A DNA stretch of 64,000 bases from Bordetella ansorpii (lineage in GTDB: Bacteria; Pseudomonadota; Gammaproteobacteria; Burkholderiales; Burkholderiaceae_B), in the NCBI RefSeq assembly GCF_900078705.1, contig NZ_FKIF01000007.1, positions 496,001 through 560,000 on the forward strand, in the 5' to 3' direction. The notes below the pieces were generated by a model that saw nothing but the letters and a program-made list of their open reading frames with translations, had not been told where the DNA came from and made no database searches. The position numbers and the translations under genes are program-made. This document shows positions 32,216 through 41,427 of the stretch, piece after piece. Each line of letters begins with the position of its first letter. Positions within the stretch are counted from its first letter, which is position 1.

Positions 32216-33787
32216 ATGAGTACCGCTTCCCTGGATCACCTTGACGCGCAGCAACTGCGGGCGTTGGCCGAACGCCTGATGGGCGAGATGGCCGTGCGCG
32301 ACGAGCAACTCGCGAAGTACGATGCGCAGATCGCCAAGCACGACCAGGTTCTGCACTTCAAAGACACACACATCGAGCAGCTCAAGCAGGAACTGGCGCT
32401 GTACAAGCGCTGGCGGTACGGCAAGCGCAGCGAGCAACTTAACCCGGCGCAGGCGAGCCTGCTGGAAGAGACGATGGATGCCGACATGGCCGCCATCGAA
32501 GAGGAAGTCGAGGCGCTGAGCCAGGCGATCTCGCCCAAGCCAGCCGAACCGCAGGCGCCGCGCCGCAGGCGGCTGCCGCCCGAGTTGCCGCGTACCGACA
32601 TCCATCACGAACCGGCGTCCACGACGTGCCGCTGTGGCTGCGGCCTGAAGCGCATCGGCGAGGACGTCAGCGAGAAGCTGGACTACCTGCCTGGTGTCTT
32701 CTCGGTCGAGCGCCACATCCGAGGTAAATGGGTGTGCGAGCAGTGCGAGACGCTCACGCAGGCGCCGGTACCCGCGCAGGTCATCGACAAGGGCATCCCG
32801 ACAGCGGGGCTCCTGGCGCAGGTGCTGGTGGCCAAGTTCGCCGACCACCTTCCGCTATACCGCCAGGAAGGCATCTTTGCACGGGCTGGCCTGGCGCTGC
32901 CGCGTTCGACGCTGGGCGAGTGGGTCGGCGTGTGCGGGCTGCGGTTGCAGCCGCTGGTCGATGCACTCAAGGCCGAGGTGCTGGGCAAACCGGTGCTGCA
33001 TGCCGACGAGACACCGGTGCAGATGCTCAAGCCGGGCGCGGGCAAGACGCACCGCGCCTACTTGTGGGCGTACACACCGACCTCTTACGACGACCTGCGC
33101 GCAGTGCTCTATGACTTCGCGCCCAGCCGGGCCGGCGAGCATTGCCGCACGTTCCTGGAGGACTGGCGCGGCAAGCTGGTGACCGATGACTATGCCGGCT
33201 ACAAGGCGGGGTTCGCCGCTGGGATCACGGAGCTGGGCTGCATGGCGCACGCCAGGCGCAAGTTCCACGACCTGCATGCGAGCAACCAGAGCCAGATCGC
33301 CACGCAGGCGCTGGAACTGTTCGGCGCCTTGTACGGCATAGAGCGGGATGTGGCCTACCTGCCTGCCGATGCGCGCAGGCAGAGACGGCAGGACCACGCC
33401 AAGCCGATCACCGAGACCTTGCATCGATGGCTGATCGCGCAACGTCAAAGGGTGCCCGACGGCTCGGGTACTGCACGTGCCATCGACTACAGCCTCAAGC
33501 GCTGGGAGGCGCTGACGCGCTATCTCGATGACGGCGACGCGCCGATCGACAACAACTGGGTCGAGAACCAGATCCGGCCCTGGGCGATCGGGCGTTCGAA
33601 CTGGCTGTTCGCGGGGTCACTGCGCGGCGGGCAGCGTGCGGCCGCCATCATGAGCCTGATCCAGTCGGCGCGACTGAACGGCCACGATCCGTATGCCTAT
33701 CTGAAAGACGTTCTGACCCGGCTGCCCACGCAGAAAAACCACCAGATCGCCGAACTGCTGCCGCATCGCTGGCAACCTGCTGCGTAG
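32216..33787 (+). CDS. tnpC: IS66 TnpC transposase (DDE)
   Basis: 523 residues. N-terminal coiled coil (ERLMGEMAVRDEQLAKYDAQ and following), a zinc-finger-like CRCGCGLK with a second WVCEQCET pair, then the DDE catalytic domain: first Asp in VLHADETPVQML, second Asp in LVTDDYAGYK and Glu in NNWVENQIRPWAIGRSNWLF. C-terminal IS66 domain complete. No frameshift. It is the catalytic transposase of the element. Confidence 0.95.
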   Translation: MSTASLDHLDAQQLRALAERLMGEMAVRDEQLAKYDAQIAKHDQVLHFKDTHIEQLKQELALYKRWRYGKRSEQLNPAQASLLEETMDADMAAIEEEVEALSQAISPKPAEPQAPRRRRLPPELPRTDIHHEPASTTCRCGCGLKRIGEDVSEKLDYLPGVFSVERHIRGKWVCEQCETLTQAPVPAQVIDKGIPTAGLLAQVLVAKFADHLPLYRQEGIFARAGLALPRSTLGEWVGVCGLRLQPLVDALKAEVLGKPVLHADETPVQMLKPGAGKTHRAYLWAYTPTSYDDLRAVLYDFAPSRAGEHCRTFLEDWRGKLVTDDYAGYKAGFAAGITELGCMAHARRKFHDLHASNQSQIATQALELFGALYGIERDVAYLPADARRQRRQDHAKPITETLHRWLIAQRQRVPDGSGTARAIDYSLKRWEALTRYLDDGDAPIDNNWVENQIRPWAIGRSNWLFAGSLRGGQRAAAIMSLIQSARLNGHDPYAYLKDVLTRLPTQKNHQIAELLPHRWQPAA

Positions 33788-33823
33788 GCTGAACCGTCAA
33801 GGGCGTGTTCGGCAGGCGCTTAC

Positions 33824-33831
33824 CGGCGTCG
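33824..33831. repeat. 8-bp target site duplication, right (CGGCGTCG)
   Basis: Exact copy of 31402-31409, directly adjoining the right inverted repeat of the IS66 element. Confidence 0.9.
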
Positions 33832-33909
33832 ACATTTTCGAGCTTATTGTCGATCAGAACGCATCTGAGCGCGCTCCAACACGACGGGGAATGACCACAT
33901 GCGAAGAGG

Positions 33910-34566
33910 CTACAGCTCGCCCAGAAAATCCCCGACCACGGCTACGCAATGATCGAAGCCGGGCGTGTACTCCAGCGTAGCGATGGCCTCGAACGCGGCG
34001 CGCAAGCTGGCATGCGGCGCTCGGATCTGGGACAGGAATGCCTCCCGATGGCGTAGAAGGAATGGCGTCGCTGCCAGAAGCTGCCGAGGCTCGCGCTCGA
34101 TCACCAGCGCAAAGTCGAAGAGATCGCGCGCCGTGACCCGATCGCCACGGTGGTACATCTTTTTTGCAATGATTTCAGCGGCGGTCTCTACTTTCACTGC
34201 GCGACCGCCGATATCCCAGATGTCCCAAGCGTCGTCCAGAAGATTGGGCGCGGCGACGAAATCGACCTCACCTTCCTCGAACTGGAGTTTGACGAAGGCA
34301 CCCGGTTGTTCGGTGTAGTCCTGCGTTAAATCCGCGGCTGTGTCGCTCAACCGCGGCGAGACAAAACCGAGGTACTGCGGGTCAGGCACGAAGATGTCGA
34401 TGTCTTTGCTCAGCCGATGACAGTAGCGGAACATCAGCACCGTTCCGCCGCCCAGCGTCCAGAACGGGTCCGCGACGCCGCCATACCGACTGATCTCGTC
34501 AATCAGCGCCAGCGCCCGCGGGAACAATTTCTCCCAAGGACCTCTGGGCAGTGTTTCGGGCTTCAT
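33910..34566 (-). CDS. nucleotidyltransferase toxin, AbiEii/AbiGii-like
   Basis: 218 residues. Nucleotidyltransferase motifs are visible: TLGGGTVLMFRYCHRLSKDI followed by DIDIF (catalytic Asp pair), EVDFVAAP (third acidic residue) and AKKMYHRGDRVTARDLFDFA, a motif typical of AbiEii-type toxins. Such proteins add nucleotides to tRNA or other targets and act in abortive infection or as toxins. ATG 34566 overlaps the antitoxin stop in ATGA; a GTG at 34572 is the alternative. The antitoxin-first order is normal. A decayed relative exists at 26719-26780. Confidence 0.85.
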   Translation of the reverse strand: MKPETLPRGPWEKLFPRALALIDEISRYGGVADPFWTLGGGTVLMFRYCHRLSKDIDIFVPDPQYLGFVSPRLSDTAADLTQDYTEQPGAFVKLQFEEGEVDFVAAPNLLDDAWDIWDIGGRAVKVETAAEIIAKKMYHRGDRVTARDLFDFALVIEREPRQLLAATPFLLRHREAFLSQIRAPHASLRAAFEAIATLEYTPGFDHCVAVVGDFLGEL

Positions 34567-35054
34567 GCCCACAGCGTGCGACGATGCACGGACAACGATC
34601 CAGCCAACTTCGCCACATTGCGCCAGATTTGCTTTGGCGGCTGATGTGTATGCGAGGCAGCCTCCTCCACGGCCATCACGACGACAGGCACGGGCGCCTC
34701 ATCCAGCAAGTGCGTCAGGTGCGGAGCAAATGAAGCAGGCACTACACCGCTCGCCAGGGCCTGCTCAAGCGTCTCGGGCGCCAGTTCTTGTGCATAGCTG
34801 ACACTGGCGGTCTTGGCCGCCATCCACAGGCCGCGCTTCTTGCGCCGCGCCTGGGTATCCAGCTTCGGACTGTCGAGGCCCAACACCGCCATGACCTGAC
34901 CCACCCGGTTGACGCCCAGATCGCTCAGGGTGCCGTTCTCCAGGCCGACCAGGGTCTGACGAGACAGGCCGCTGAGGTGCGCCAACTGCGCTTGGGACAA
35001 GCCCAGATCAGAGCGCCGGACCCGCACGGCATGGCCGATATCGATGAGGTTCAT
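34563..35054 (-). CDS. XRE-family antitoxin
   Basis: 163 residues. A Cro/CI helix-turn-helix occupies residues about 8-62 (VRRSDLGLSQAQLAHLSGLS and LVGLENGTLSDLGVNRV). The C-terminal region of about 95 residues contains APETLEQALASGVVPASFAP, probably the toxin-binding part. It is four bases overlapped with the toxin gene and has an inverted repeat (35073-35098) 18 bp upstream as likely operator. The combination XRE-AbiEii-like toxin defines a two-gene module; its specific target is unknown. Confidence 0.82.
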   Translation of the reverse strand: MNLIDIGHAVRVRRSDLGLSQAQLAHLSGLSRQTLVGLENGTLSDLGVNRVGQVMAVLGLDSPKLDTQARRKKRGLWMAAKTASVSYAQELAPETLEQALASGVVPASFAPHLTHLLDEAPVPVVVMAVEEAASHTHQPPKQIWRNVAKLAGSLSVHRRTLWA

Positions 35055-35070
35055 GGCAGATAGCAAGCAA

Positions 35071-35202
35071 CTAAAATGTCTGATATTTTTGACATATTAC
35101 CCCTAGCCTACTCTGACCAGCAAGAACCGGATCCGCCGGCCCGCCTTCAACACGCTTGATCGCCTCGATGATCTGGCTATCCGTGAACTTCGATCGCTTC
35201 AT
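35071..35202 (-). pseudogene. IS3-family OrfA relic
   Basis: The frame begins MKRSKFTDSQIIEAIKRVEG, which is the N-terminus of IS3-family (IS407-group-like) OrfA helix-turn-helix proteins, then diverges after about 30 residues and ends at 35071. Upstream, AGTAGAATTCTC followed by a similar inverted segment resembles the leader of such elements. Only the left end is left; the rest was lost, probably when the toxin-antitoxin segment was joined here. Confidence 0.7.
35073..35098. promoter_or_regulatory. antitoxin operator candidate, AAAATGTC-N10-GACATATT
   Basis: Inverted repeat with one mismatch over 8-base arms and a 10-base AT spacer, 18 bp upstream of the antitoxin start. Location fits an autoregulatory site for the XRE antitoxin. 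It overlaps the degenerate end of the IS3 relic. Confidence 0.5.
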
Positions 35203-35276
35203 CTGTAGAACTCCTCAATGAGAGAATTCTACTTCTGACTCCCTGGGCTTGGCCGGACGCTTATCGTACGTCAGTA

Positions 35277-36065
35277 TCAAAACAGCCGGTTCAATAAAGT
35301 GGGCTCAGACGATTTAAGTCGTTCCAGCATGTTGTTGACATAGAACATATCAGGTGAAGCATTTACTGGCAGTACGACAACTGTATAGTCCGGCTGAGCT
35401 TTATTTAACATGAATGTCACCAACCCTACCCCATGAATACTGCACAGGGACTTGAGCCGATTCATATCATCGCTGCTCGTAGAGTTTGGAACGACTATGT
35501 AGCTTCTGTGCGAAAAAAGGCGATATGCCACGGCTTGCCCAAATGCCACAACGGGCTGATTGGGCACGGCCTTGATTTCCGCAGTCACGATCTGTGGCTC
35601 AAACTTGAAAATATCCTGAGCCCGTGGCTTCAGGACGCCTATGACATCCGGCGTGCCCCATTTACCGCCAAGGCTACTTCCTCCAAGCGAAGCTGCCACG
35701 GTAGCTTCGTCATTCTCTTCAAGCCACTCGGCAAAACTGCTATAGAAGTCCTGCTCGGTAAGGGTACCTAGCTCAGGCTCATCAGCCTGAACACGAATGG
35801 TCTCCGTCTCATGCTCTTTGGCGCTAGCAATGGCATCATCCGCCTCAACGAATCTAGCTAGTTGATACGTACCCCGCGCGACCTTAACGATTTCGCGGGT
35901 ACGCGTTATCAGCAGATTATGGATGCCGCCGTGAATGCTATTGCGCGGCGTGTCCGGCGCCTCTTCTCCTACTGCTCGAAGTAAATCCGACCAGCGAATT
36001 CCTTGCGGGCTGGATTCCAGCACCCGCATGGCACGCTCGTGAATCTGCTGACGATTCAGTTTCAT
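35277..36065 (-). CDS. winged-helix plus PD-(D/E)XK nuclease-like protein, hypothetical
   Basis: 262 residues. Residues 1-72 resemble a winged helix found in restriction-associated proteins (IHERAMRVLESSPQGIRWSD, then ITRTREIVKVARGTYQL). The remaining part has the order of a PD-(D/E)XK fold: Glu104, Asp140 in WGTPDVIGV, Glu163-x-Lys165 in TAEIKAV, and Gln177 in FGQAVAYRLFSHRSYIVVP. Base composition is visibly more AT-rich than the surrounding core genes, indicating acquisition. It has no methyltransferase partner in the window. It may be a defence nuclease or a degraded-system remnant; I do not recognise a named family with certainty. Confidence 0.65.
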   Translation of the reverse strand: MKLNRQQIHERAMRVLESSPQGIRWSDLLRAVGEEAPDTPRNSIHGGIHNLLITRTREIVKVARGTYQLARFVEADDAIASAKEHETETIRVQADEPELGTLTEQDFYSSFAEWLEENDEATVAASLGGSSLGGKWGTPDVIGVLKPRAQDIFKFEPQIVTAEIKAVPNQPVVAFGQAVAYRLFSHRSYIVVPNSTSSDDMNRLKSLCSIHGVGLVTFMLNKAQPDYTVVVLPVNASPDMFYVNNMLERLKSSEPTLLNRLF

Positions 36066-36085
36066 ATTTTTGTGTTTACGTACTG

Positions 36086-36108
36086 CGTCCCCTGGGCCTC
36101 AGGGGACG
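36086..36108. other. perfect hairpin CGTCCCCTG-GGCCT-CAGGGGACG
   Basis: A 9-bp perfect stem with a 5-base loop lies between the nuclease-like gene and the end of guaA. No T-tract follows on either strand, so it is not a standard rho-independent terminator. It may mark the island boundary or act as a weak terminator. Confidence 0.5.
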
Positions 36109-36158
36109 ATCAATGAAAAGACGCTTCATACCTAGAAGTTGTGTTAAGAAGGCGCCTG

Positions 36159-37751
36159 TCACTCCCACTCAATCGTCGCCGGCGGCTTGCTCGACACGTC
36201 GTACACCACCCGATTGATCCCACGCACTTCATTGATAATCCGCGAAGACACCTTCGCCAGCAACGCATGCGGCAGCGGCGCCCAATCCGCCGTCATGAAA
36301 TCGAACGTCTGCACGGCACGCAGCGCCACCACGTACTCATACGTACGCCCATCGCCCATCACCCCCACCGACTTCACCGGCAGGAACACCGCAAACGCTT
36401 GCGACGTCATGTCGTACCAGCTCTTGCCGCTGTTCTCATCGATGGTGCTGCGCAGCTCTTCGATGAAGATCGCATCCGCCCGGCGCAACAGATCAGCGAA
36501 TTCCTTCTTCACTTCACCCAGGATGCGCACGCCCAACCCCGGACCCGGGAACGGATGGCGATACACCATCGACGGCGGCAGGCCCAGCGCCACGCCCAGC
36601 TCGCGCACTTCATCTTTGAACAGTTCGCGCAGCGGTTCGAGCAGCTGCAGGTTCAGCGTATCCGGCAACCCACCCACGTTGTGGTGCGACTTGATGGACG
36701 TGGCCTTGCCCGTCTTGGCGCCGGCCGATTCGATGACGTCGGGATAGATGGTGCCCTGGGCCAGCCACTTGGCGCTTTTCAGCTTGCCCGCCTCGGCCTG
36801 GAAAACCTCGACGAACTCGCGGCCGATGATCTTGCGCTTGGCTTCGGGGTCGGCCTGGCCGGCCAGCTTGCCCATGAACTGCTCGGTGGCATCGACGTGA
36901 ATGATCTTCACGCCCATGTTCTCGGCGAAGGTCTGCATGACCTGCTTGCCTTCGTCCAGGCGCAACAGGCCGTGGTCGACGAACACGCAGGTGAGCTGGT
37001 CGCCGATGGCCTTGTGGATCAGCGCGGCGGCAACGGACGAGTCCACGCCCCCCGACAGGCCCAGGATGACCTCGTCGGCGCCGACCTGCTCGCGGATGCG
37101 GGCGACGGCTTCCTCGACGTAGTCGGGCATGTTCCAGTCGCCCGTGCATCCGCAGATGTCGTTGACGAAGCGGCCCAGCATCGCCTTGCCCTGGACGGTG
37201 TGCGTGACTTCGGGGTGGAACTGCACGGCATAGAAGCCGCGTTCCTCGTCGGCCATGCCGGCGATGGGGCACGACGGCGTGGAAGCCATCAGCTTGAAGC
37301 CCGGGGGCAGCTCGGTGACTTTGTCGCCGTGGCTCATCCAGACCTTCAGCATGCCGTGGCCTTCGGGCGTGGTGAAGTCGGCCAGGCCTTCCAGCAGCTT
37401 GGTGTGGCCCTGGGCGCGCACTTCGGCGTAGCCGAATTCGCGGTGATCGGAATAACTGACCTTGCCGCCCAGTTGATGCGCCATGGACTGCATGCCGTAG
37501 CAGATGCCCAGCACCGGCACGCCCAGCTCGAACACGGCGGCGGGCACGCGCAGCGAGCCTTCGTCGTAGGCCGAGGCATGGCTGCCCGACAGGATGACAC
37601 CGCGCACGCCGGCTTCTTTCTGGGCACGGACGAAGTGGTCGTCCACGTCGCCAGGATGGATCTCGGAATAGACGCCGGCCTCGCGGACGCGGCGGGCGAT
37701 CAACTGGGTAACTTGCGAACCGTAGTCCAGGATGAGAATGCGCTGGTGCAT
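36159..37751 (-). CDS. guaA: GMP synthase (glutamine-hydrolysing)
   Basis: 530 residues, normal length. N-terminal class I glutamine amidotransferase with catalytic Cys in [10 protein letters not shown] and His-Glu in VQFHPEV; ATP pyrophosphatase domain with the PP-loop [13 protein letters not shown]-terminal dimerisation domain ending in PPATIEWE. It converts XMP to GMP with glutamine and ATP. It lies 86 bp downstream of guaB on the same strand, the classical guaBA order. The final codons (GATTGAGTGGGAGTGA on the coding strand) are the sequence used as attachment site by guaA-integrating islands, and an accessory block lies directly beyond. Confidence 0.97.
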   Translation of the reverse strand: MHQRILILDYGSQVTQLIARRVREAGVYSEIHPGDVDDHFVRAQKEAGVRGVILSGSHASAYDEGSLRVPAAVFELGVPVLGICYGMQSMAHQLGGKVSYSDHREFGYAEVRAQGHTKLLEGLADFTTPEGHGMLKVWMSHGDKVTELPPGFKLMASTPSCPIAGMADEERGFYAVQFHPEVTHTVQGKAMLGRFVNDICGCTGDWNMPDYVEEAVARIREQVGADEVILGLSGGVDSSVAAALIHKAIGDQLTCVFVDHGLLRLDEGKQVMQTFAENMGVKIIHVDATEQFMGKLAGQADPEAKRKIIGREFVEVFQAEAGKLKSAKWLAQGTIYPDVIESAGAKTGKATSIKSHHNVGGLPDTLNLQLLEPLRELFKDEVRELGVALGLPPSMVYRHPFPGPGLGVRILGEVKKEFADLLRRADAIFIEELRSTIDENSGKSWYDMTSQAFAVFLPVKSVGVMGDGRTYEYVVALRAVQTFDFMTADWAPLPHALLAKVSSRIINEVRGINRVVYDVSSKPPATIEWE

Positions 37752-37837
37752 GGTGACTCTGCCGGTTGTAAATGAAGCGCACCGGCCAGAACGTTTGTCC
37801 TGCCGGTGCGTGGGTATTGCGTAAGGATAGACTGGGA

Positions 37838-39442
<1,605 letters not shown>

Positions 39443-39520
39443 TCATGCGCGGCGGCCGGATCGGCCCGGTTACACTGCCAGCTTTACGCGCCCGCGCGGC
39501 GCCCCGCGTTGCGTCCCCCG

Positions 39521-40372
39521 ATGTCTTCCGATACCCATGAAATCCGCCCTGGCCAGTCCGTCGAACTGCTGAAGGCGCTGCACATCCTGACGCGCGACGG
39601 CAAGATGAACCAGGACAGCCGCCGCAAGCTCAAGCAGGTCTATCACCTGTTCCAGTTCATCGAACCGCTGCTGAAGGAAGTCAAGGACGCACAGGGCGCC
39701 GTCAGCCTGGTGGACCATGGCGCGGGCAAGTCGTACCTGGGCTTCATCCTGTACGACCTGTTCTTCAAGGATCTGCACGACGATTCGCACATCTACGGCA
39801 TCGAAACGCGCGACGAACTGGTGCGGCGCTCGTGCGAGCTGGCCGATCGGCTGGGCTTCGGCGGCATGTCGTTCCTGAATCTGTCGGTGGCGGACTCGAT
39901 CGAGTCGAAAGCCCTGCCCGCCAGGATAGACGTGGTGACCGCCCTGCACGCCTGCGACACGGCCACCGACGACGCCCTGCGTTTCGCGCTGAAGAAGCAG
40001 GCGCGCCATATCGTGGTGGTGCCGTGCTGCCAGGCCGAAGTGGCGGGCGTGCTGCGCCGGCACAAGCAGGCGGCGCTGGCCGATCCGCTGGCCGAGATCT
40101 GGCGCCATCCGCTGCATACCCGCGAGTTCGGCAGCCAGATCACCAACGTGCTGCGCTGCCTGCAACTGGAAGCGCACGGCTACCAGGTCACCGTGACCGA
40201 ACTGGTGGGCTGGGAGCACTCGATGAAGAACGAGCTGATCGTGGCGCAGTACAAGGCGGACCGCCCGCGCCGCAAGCCGGCCGAACGGCTGGCGGAAATC
40301 CTGGAGCGGATCGGGCTGCAGGAATTGAAGGATCGGTTCTTCGTGCCGCAGGCGACGCCGGTAGTGTCGTGA
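39521..40372 (+). CDS. SAM-dependent methyltransferase (GSTCD/METTL25-like fold)
   Basis: 283 residues. The SAM-binding loop is SLVDHGAGKSYLGFIL, followed by IYGIETRDELVRRSCELA as the acidic-strand equivalent and VVTALHACDTATDDALRF as motif IV. The segment HIVVVPCCQAEVAG contains the PCC signature of the METTL25/GSTCD-like methyltransferase group. Substrate is unknown. ATG 39521 is used; the open frame extends back to 39398 but the intervening part is Arg/Ala-rich and non-conserved in appearance. Divergent from guaB. Confidence 0.82.
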   Translation: MSSDTHEIRPGQSVELLKALHILTRDGKMNQDSRRKLKQVYHLFQFIEPLLKEVKDAQGAVSLVDHGAGKSYLGFILYDLFFKDLHDDSHIYGIETRDELVRRSCELADRLGFGGMSFLNLSVADSIESKALPARIDVVTALHACDTATDDALRFALKKQARHIVVVPCCQAEVAGVLRRHKQAALADPLAEIWRHPLHTREFGSQITNVLRCLQLEAHGYQVTVTELVGWEHSMKNELIVAQYKADRPRRKPAERLAEILERIGLQELKDRFFVPQATPVVS

Positions 40373-40451
40373 AAGTGTCCCTGGGCCCGCTGACTGCCGC
40401 GACTATCGGCGTTACGCTGCATGCCTGCCGAATCACTTTCAGGACCTAGCC

Positions 40452-40807
40452 GTGCCGCGATCCTTGCCTGCCTTCGACACGCTGCACTATGCCAATCGCC
40501 TGTCCCAGGCCGGTGCCGGCGAGCAGCAAGCCCATGCCCATCCGACGCACTCGCGGAAGTCCTGGAGACCGCCATGCAAGATCTCGCCACCCACCAAGAC
40601 CTCGAATCCGCCACCGCCACGTTGCGGGCTGAAACCAGGCAACTGGCAGCGGAGCTTCGCGGCGAAATGAAGCAGTTGTCGGCAGAGTTGCGCGGCGAAA
40701 TGAAGCAACTATCCGCGGAGCTCCGAGGCGAACTCGGCTCGGTGCGCTGGATACCGGGCGCCCTCTGCACCGGGGTCGCTGCCCTGATCGTCAAATCGTT
40801 CATCTGA
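40452..40807 (+). pseudogene. DUF1640-like coiled-coil membrane protein, frameshifted
   Basis: Two overlapping frames together reproduce one protein. From GTG 40452 the frame reads PAFDTLHYANRLSQAGAGEQ, the characteristic N-terminus of DUF1640-like (CCDC90-like) small proteins. Around 40537-40545 the reading has to shift by one base to continue as SDALAEVLETAMQDLATHQD, then three heptad-like repeats (AELRGEMKQLS) and a terminal membrane helix (WIPGALCTGVAALIVKSF). A one-base deletion in the sequence GCCCATGCCCATCC would explain it. The second half alone could be translated from ATG 40574 (77 residues), so a shortened protein remains possible. A sequencing error is the alternative. Confidence 0.65.
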
Positions 40808-40830
40808 CGATCAGGCGCCACGACACGCCG

Positions 40831-41394
40831 TCAGGCGCCCGCCATCAGCTTCTTCCACCCCTCCAGGCCCAGTTGCCGCATCGTCTCGATGTTCTTCTCG
40901 TAGATGCTTTCGGGCTCGGGGAAGGCGTCCACCGCGCGCTCGACGCTGTCTTCCCGCAGCAGGTGCAGGATCGGATACGGCGAACGGTTGGTGTAGTTCT
41001 CGATGTCGTCGACGTCGGTTTCAGCAAACTGGAACTGCGGATGGAAAGTGGCCACCTGTAGGGTGCCCACCAGGCGCATGCGCTTCAACAATCTGTCGGA
41101 CAGGTCCTCGAACTCGTTGAAGTCGAGAAAGTCGTCCAACGCGTCGGGCAGGATGAGCAGCGTCGTGTCGACGGTCTCGGGGTCGGTTTCGTGCAGGCGC
41201 AGCAGTTCGTCTTCCAGGTCGGTCAGCACGCCTTCGGCGTCGACGGCCGCGCTCACGGCGTAGCGCACCTGGTCCTTCACGTACACCGCCTTGGCGAACG
41301 GACAGAGGTTCAGGCCGATCACGGCCTTCTCCAGCCAATGGCGAGTGGCGCCGGCCACCTCGCGGGCGGTCGCATCATCGGGGGGCAGGATCAT
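40831..41394 (-). CDS. DUF1415 family protein
   Basis: 187 residues. The N-terminal segment ATRHWLEKAVIGLNLCPFAK, with an invariant-looking Cys-Pro-Phe, and LLILPDALDDFLDFNEF are characteristic of DUF1415. No membrane segment, no recognised catalytic motif beyond the cysteine. Function unknown. It is followed downstream by the frameshifted coiled-coil gene (convergent) and lies 33 bp downstream of the M20 peptidase on the same strand, so probably co-transcribed. Confidence 0.88.
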   Translation of the reverse strand: MILPPDDATAREVAGATRHWLEKAVIGLNLCPFAKAVYVKDQVRYAVSAAVDAEGVLTDLEDELLRLHETDPETVDTTLLILPDALDDFLDFNEFEDLSDRLLKRMRLVGTLQVATFHPQFQFAETDVDDIENYTNRSPYPILHLLREDSVERAVDAFPEPESIYEKNIETMRQLGLEGWKKLMAGA

Positions 41395-41427
41395 GCCGGT
41401 TCCTTGGTACAGCGATTGGACACGGCA

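Larger units (their letters stand above)
31410..33823 (+). mobile_element. complete IS66-family insertion sequence
   Basis: A 2414-bp element bounded by imperfect inverted repeats: left GTAAGCGCCCGGCGAACACA, right (reverse complement) GTAAGCGCCTGCCGAACACG. It contains the three canonical IS66 genes tnpA, tnpB and tnpC in order, all intact, and is flanked by an exact 8-bp target duplication. These features indicate a recent and possibly still active insertion. The target is a non-coding repeat that also exists in undisrupted form near 26630. Confidence 0.95.

Noticed and set aside
36086-36108. Terminator for guaA
   Set aside because: Strong hairpin but no U-tract on either strand; reported only as a hairpin.
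36159-36180. Second guaA-end copy marking an island att site
   Set aside because: I looked for GAGTGGGAGTGA or its complement elsewhere in the window and saw none, so no att pair is claimed.
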